From contig NC_059503.1 in the NCBI RefSeq assembly GCF_914767665.1, positions 58,980,352-59,044,351 of the forward strand: a DNA stretch of 64,000 nt. The letters are read 5' to 3'. The notes below the pieces were generated by a model that made no database searches, had not been told where the DNA came from, and saw only the letters and a list, made by a program, of their open reading frames with translations. This stretch comes from Harmonia axyridis (lineage: Eukaryota; Arthropoda; Insecta; Coleoptera; Coccinellidae). This document shows positions 59,306 to 64,000 of the stretch, piece by piece (the first letter of the stretch is position 1; each line of letters opens with the position of its first letter). Position numbers and translations under genes: made by a program.

Positions 59306-61269
59306 CATTTTGGTAATAAGTATAATCTCAACTTATAAAACGCCAGATGTACAATTACTTGAAAAAAATGCACAGAGTCTATTAGAAGGACAACACCCGA
59401 GGATAATTATAGTAGACCTGAATTGCAAATCACCTGAATGGAATAGCAGAGTAGAGAACCCGAATGGAAAGAAATTGAAAAAATATGCTGATAAACATGA
59501 AGCAATTGTAATCGGACCTGAAACACCGACATATCTCCCAAAAGGTACAGGGCTACCGGATGTGATTGACATAGTATTAATGAAAAATGTGAGACAGGAT
59601 TTCACACTGAGAACCATAAAGGATGGAACTTCTGATCATAACCCTATCGAATTTATTCTAGGAACAGAACCTTATGATGAAAAATTGCAAACGAGAGATT
59701 ATACGACTGGAAGAAATTCAGTAACAATTTGAAATTGAGAATTACAAAACTACCACAGATTGACACGCCAGAAGAACTCGAAGATAGAGTAAAAGATTTA
59801 GAAGAACACATACTGAAGGCTTATGAGGACAGCACGAAGAGAGTAATCAAACCAACACCAAGACACAAAGAAGGAGAGAACCCTAGAGAAATAAAAGAGT
59901 TAATAAAAATCTCAAGGAAGAAACCAAAAATCTGAATATTCTACCGACAGAACAATTCGGATTCAGAGATAAACATTCAACTGAACAACAACTTCTCCGA
60001 CTAACAGAGTATATCACCCAAGGCTTTCAAAACAAACAAGCTACTGGACTGTTATTACTAGATGTAACAAGAGCATTTGACAGAGTATGGCACGAAGGGG
60101 TGAAGGACTAGCCTATAAGATGAGAACAGTGGCCGAACAGATGTGCCGAACCATCAGAAATTACAGAAATTAGAAGATGAAAAATCAACTCTAAGACACT
60201 TAGAAGCAGGAGTCCCACAAGGATCAGTATTAGGACCTCTCCTGTATAATATATACATACACGATATACCAAGGAATCCGAGAAATTTGCTTGCCCTTTA
60301 TGCGGATGACACAGGAATAGCAGTCAAACACCGAAGAGCAAATATCAAACTCCAAAGATTACAAAAAGCAGCAGATGAATTAACCAAATGGTGCATTAAA
60401 TGGAAGATTGAAATAAATGGACAGAAAAGTCAAGCTTTCCTACTAAAAAAGAGAATATTACAAATGGTGGAAAAATTATCAATTGACGGCAACGAAGTTG
60501 AATGGCAAAAAGAAGCAAAAAGAAGGTGTGATCATGGATACGGGACTAACGTGGAAATAACATGTTGAGTATGCGGTGGATAAAACCAACAAAGCGATGA
60601 ACCGTCTATACCCAATCATCGGAAGAAGAAGCCGAATGGACAGAAACACCAAACTCAGGATAATCGAAGCCGTTGCCAGACCCCAACTCACGTACGGCTC
60701 AGTGGCTTGGGGATACGCGGCAAAGAACCACATCAAGAGAATTCAATCAACGGAAGATAAATATCTAAGATGGGCAATATATGCCCCTTGGTTTGTTAGA
60801 AACATTCAAATCCACAGAGACCTAAAATGGGACAGAATAACTGACTTCATGAAAAAAAAATTCGAAAGAATATTCGAAAAATTGATAGAACATCCCAACG
60901 AAGAATTGAAAAGATTAATTGATAACGATCCTGCCGAAGATGCTAGAAGAATGAATACATACCGCAAAAGACCCAGGGATCAATTGCGAAACGATGACCT
61001 AAATATATAGGAAACTCAAGAAAATACATCAAGAATTGAAGAAACAATCCGAATGAAAAAGACTCCCAAATAACCCAGCACAATAGTGTGCAAGGTGAAA
61101 TTTATCCGATCAAGAGATAAATGATTTATAGGCTTTATGCCCGAAACCTAAGAAGCAGCAGGTTAGGTTTTGTGAGTATTCTCGCTCTTGATAAGTTAGG
61201 ACCTCACACTTGTTCCTTTGGATAAGGTTCGTCTGTAAATGGATTCCCCCTGCTTTAACAAAAAAAAAA
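59306..61269 (+). pseudogene. Jockey-like LINE, internally deleted
   Basis: Pieces in order: endonuclease C-terminal half (IIIVDLNCKSPEWNS, TSDHNPIEF with the catalytic SDH); a jump that loses the linker and first RT blocks; ILPTEQFGFRDKHSTEQQLL and LLDVTRAFDRVWHEG (RT core Asp); a second small loss; AGVPQGSVLGPLLYN; LALYADDTGIA (RT catalytic YADD); and a C-terminal stretch (RPQLTYGSVAWGYA, WAIYAPWFVRN). A short 3' UTR ends in poly-A at 61260-61269. The 5' end is missing. Intact Jockey-type elements are several kb, so over half is gone. Confidence 0.85.
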
Positions 61270-61342
61270 GAAATGTCCAAACGTTATACGAATGAAAAGC
61301 CACAACACACTATGGATGCGAAATATCACTCAACGCCCCTTA

Positions 61343-61857
61343 GGGGTTGTCCATTAATCACGTGATCTTTTTTTAGCATTTTTAAACCCCCCTCCCCCAT
61401 TGGTGATACGTAGTGAGGTTTAAGACCACCCTCCCTCCCCCTTCTCAACATCACGTGTATTTTTAGTACCTACAACGAATCTTAAAATTTTCTGAATATT
61501 AACTCAATTTAAATACAGGTATAAACTATAATCTTTCTTCTGAAATTAAGGACCATAATAAAAATGTCTACACCAGGTTGCAAGTTTTTTTTGATTGCCA
61601 TAACAATAATAATAAACGAAAAGTGTAATCATAGGAAAAACATGTATTGTACTAGTACATGAATATATTTAATGTAGTCAAGGTCACTACACGCCGCGCC
61701 GTGCCGCTTAATATTTGTTAAAAAATCGCGCGTTTGACGGAAAAATAAATACACGTGATATCTTACTACACCCCCCCTCCCCCTTTTGATATTTCCGTGA
61801 TTTTTATCAAACCCCTCCCCCCCCCTTTCAAGCCTCACGTGATTAATGGACAACCCC
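61343..61857. mobile_element. MITE with 3-bp TTA target duplication
   Basis: Ends GGGGTTGTCCATTAATCACG and the exact inverse CGTGATTAATGGACAACCCC, flanked by TTA (61340-61342 and 61858-61860). Inside each end is a C-rich run (cccccctccccc; ccctcccccccc). A 3-bp TWA-type duplication and GGG start suggest PIF/Harbinger. No coding capacity. Confidence 0.82.
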
Positions 61858-61860
61858 TTA

Positions 61861-62722
61861 GATGGAGGAAGAGCAAAGAAATAAATCTACAGGGTGTCCT
61901 AGAGTAGCCATAATAAACCTATAATTTCAACAAAATATAATTTTATTTTCTATTTATCGTATTTTTCTCAAGAATTGTACTTTTTTTGTTATTAAAAATT
62001 TTTGTTCTTATTTTCAATAGGTTAAGTAAAAATAACTGTGATAAACTTCACCTCTTGATATGTATTCTTCTATTATTTAATAAAGCCAAATTATTATTAT
62101 ATTATAAGTAGGTGCTAATGAATATACAGGGTGGTCCAACGAAAACTTAACACCTCGATTTTCGTGGAAATTCGCTCGGACCCGTCAATTTCTGATTCGA
62201 GCGAGAAGAACTTTTCCGCTTTTTTCATCCTTGTAACTTCAACCCCCCAAAGAGGATGAGCACAACGCCTCGATTGTGAATAGGGATGAGGGGTGTTGCG
62301 ATAACTGATTCTGAAGATCGAATCGATTACTATCTGACCCCAAAATATCCATCAATAATGGAATAATAGCCAAAATAGTGAAAGAGGTAATGTGAAATTT
62401 ATTTTGAGAATGTTATGTGTCCATGAAGTTAGCACCCACTTTTTCGAAATTTTGTTGTTGCATTCGTTAGTAACTCCTTAGTAACTATTTGTGACACAAA
62501 AATGTTTGTACCTCAAGGATACTGGTAGAAAAATATCACATTACACTGGAGTGCTGACTTTTTTACGATTTCCCCAAAAAAAAAATTTAGTTTTTTTGTG
62601 TACCTTCAATGTAAAAAAACAGTCCTAAAATGCGGAGTTAGGAGACAGATTTTCATGAATTCCATATTTCTCTTTTGCTTCTGAGAATACATCGTTGGTA
62701 ATTATTCGTAATACAAAAATTT
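61861..62722. other. Intergenic with ACAGGGTG motifs
   Basis: acagggtgtcctagag at 61891 and acagggtggtccaacg at about 62127 are again ends of dispersed repeats. No gene. Confidence 0.35.
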
Positions 62723-62742
62723 CCTAACCTAACCTAACCTAA
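62723..62742. repeat. Interstitial telomere-like tract (CCTAA)4
   Basis: Four exact copies of CCTAA (TTAGG on the other strand), the common arthropod telomere unit. Confidence 0.85.
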
Positions 62743-63499
62743 AATGGAAAAATAACACCCCTGAAATGCGGAGTTACCTACATCCTCTCAAAATCACAAT
62801 TTTTTTGCTCCCAATCGTTAATGAATATTTGTAACAAATGAATTACGTTCCTAACAAAGTCTGTAATTGAAAAATACTACCCCTTATAAGGGAATGTAGC
62901 ACCCATATTCTTAACAGTTCTCGAATGTTTTTGTTTCGTTATTAACTATCTGTTACACAAAAATTTTCGTTTCTAGAGGAAACCTGATGTCGTGCTCGGA
63001 GTTACTTTATGTATAGAATTTACATCTACCTACATATTTCCTGTTTAATGTATATTCACAGAAGCAGTTTGTTCATTATGTTCGACACAACTAACTTATA
63101 TTCAATTTATATGTTATTTTAATCAGCCATTTCATTGGTCAGTGGAAGAATTGTCAGATGATACATGGAAGAATGAAATTGACGAATATCCCTAAACCTG
63201 ATACCTGATAGGTATTCTCCTTAACTTAATCAATTATTTCATTTACCCAAAAGTTGCTTTTGAAAATTGATTATAAAATTACTCTATGAATATAAACTAA
63301 ACTCCCACATGGTTTACTTCATTTTTTATTCTCGAAATAGTATTGTGTTATAACATTATATTCAAATACTATCCAATAGTAGCAGGACGTCAAGCTGCCA
63401 AGCATCACTGCTTTTAGTACTTACTATCTTAATTTTTTTGGTCATATCATTGTACAACTGCCTAATCATTCAGAAAAATTTAGATTCTTCAACAGAATT
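62743..63499. other. Intergenic, no gene seen
   Basis: AT-rich. Recurrent phrases such as gcggagtta and gttagtaact/gttaatgaatatttgtaac (62460-62960) suggest a decayed tandem or dispersed repeat. Confidence 0.3.
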
Positions 63500-63622
63500 C
63501 TGTTCATTGAATGATCTCTTTTTAAATATTAATAAACGCTATGTCATCTCATTTACAAGAAACCAATTACCAATTTGCTACGACTACAAAATTGGCGAAA
63601 GAGTACTGACCAGTGGTTGAAT
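63500..63622 (+). pseudogene. LINE reverse-transcriptase scrap
   Basis: LNINKRYVISFTRNQLPICYDYKIG is reminiscent of the RT segment after the YADD motif in Jockey/R1-type LINEs (K-S-I-F-R-P-I-YDY-IG pattern). It ends in a stop soon after. Too short to place with certainty. Confidence 0.45.
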
Positions 63623-64000
63623 AAAGGAGGAGGGGTATTACAAACTGATTGATATTGAAATGGAACTCTGAGAAATAATTAATGCTGTAGTTGAAGAACT
63701 GAATGCCTCCGGATGCTCACGACCAATGAAGCGATCATTTTTGTAAATATATCATGTTTGCTTCCATTCGAGCCTGTGGCAAGCAATTCTAACATTTAAT
63801 TAAACAAAATCAACACATTGATAATAAATAAATACTGCTAATAAAAGTCTAGAAAAAAACTCATAGAACGAGTTTTCTTTTCATTGAAATATCAATATCT
63901 TTTTTTGAGTCTCAAAATAACATTTCTTTTATGTATCAAAATTATGGGTCGAATTTTCTAAAGGTTATCGAAGAGTTTTCAAATTCAAGAAAGCATTTCG
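63623..64000. other. Window end, no gene seen
   Basis: AT-rich; nothing recognised. Confidence 0.3.

Overview
The window is AT-rich eukaryotic DNA, most likely from an insect genome (a beetle is plausible but not proven). It has spliced genes with GT-AG introns, an SLC2-type (Tret1-like) sugar transporter, many degraded Tc1/mariner, hAT and Jockey-like elements, and (CCTAA)n, the arthropod telomere unit. No bacterial or viral gene organisation is visible. By reading frame and splice phase I reconstruct two host genes; almost everything else is transposon debris, MITEs and simple repeats.

Gene 1 (minus strand, coding 31845 to 12210) is a seven-exon gene for a 1137-residue protein. It has a proline-rich N terminus, a PTB/PID phosphotyrosine-binding-type domain split over exons 1-3, charged linkers, a Lys/Arg-rich stretch, a 14-cysteine module and a low-complexity tail. 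All six junctions keep frame. Its introns hold a Tc1 copy and a DD41D mariner (intron 1 and 2), a foldback Tc1 derivative and a 400-bp microsatellite (intron 3), and another Tc1 (intron 6).

The left quarter is an 8655-bp direct tandem duplication: 421-9075 is repeated almost letter for letter at 9076-17730. I noticed one base difference (8805/17460). The unit carries the last two exons of gene 1 with their transposons, so the gene has two complete sets of 3' exons. This is either a very young segmental duplication or an assembly error.

Gene 2 (plus strand, 35936-42008) is a two-exon sugar transporter of 451 residues. A 67-bp first exon lies 4.7 kb upstream of the main exon. The intron holds an array of ~170-bp repeats and a tRNA-Thr(AGU)-like cloverleaf. 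The 3' flank has a duplicated polyadenylation segment.

From 42.9 kb to the end there are no recognisable host exons. The region holds the longest DD41D (rosa-like) mariner copy (42950-44232), mariner remnants, a CAAGT-rich repeat pair, a hAT C-terminal fragment, a 520-bp inverted-repeat element, a TIR element with TA(TA) flanks, a deleted Jockey-like LINE (59306-61269), a 515-bp MITE with 3-bp target duplication, an interstitial telomere-like tract and a last RT scrap.

The most informative structures are the tandem duplication, the two Tc1 foldback derivatives whose 91-bp spacer lies in opposite orientations, and the twin in-frame acceptors before exon 6 of gene 1. I found no convincing previously undescribed defence or regulatory system.
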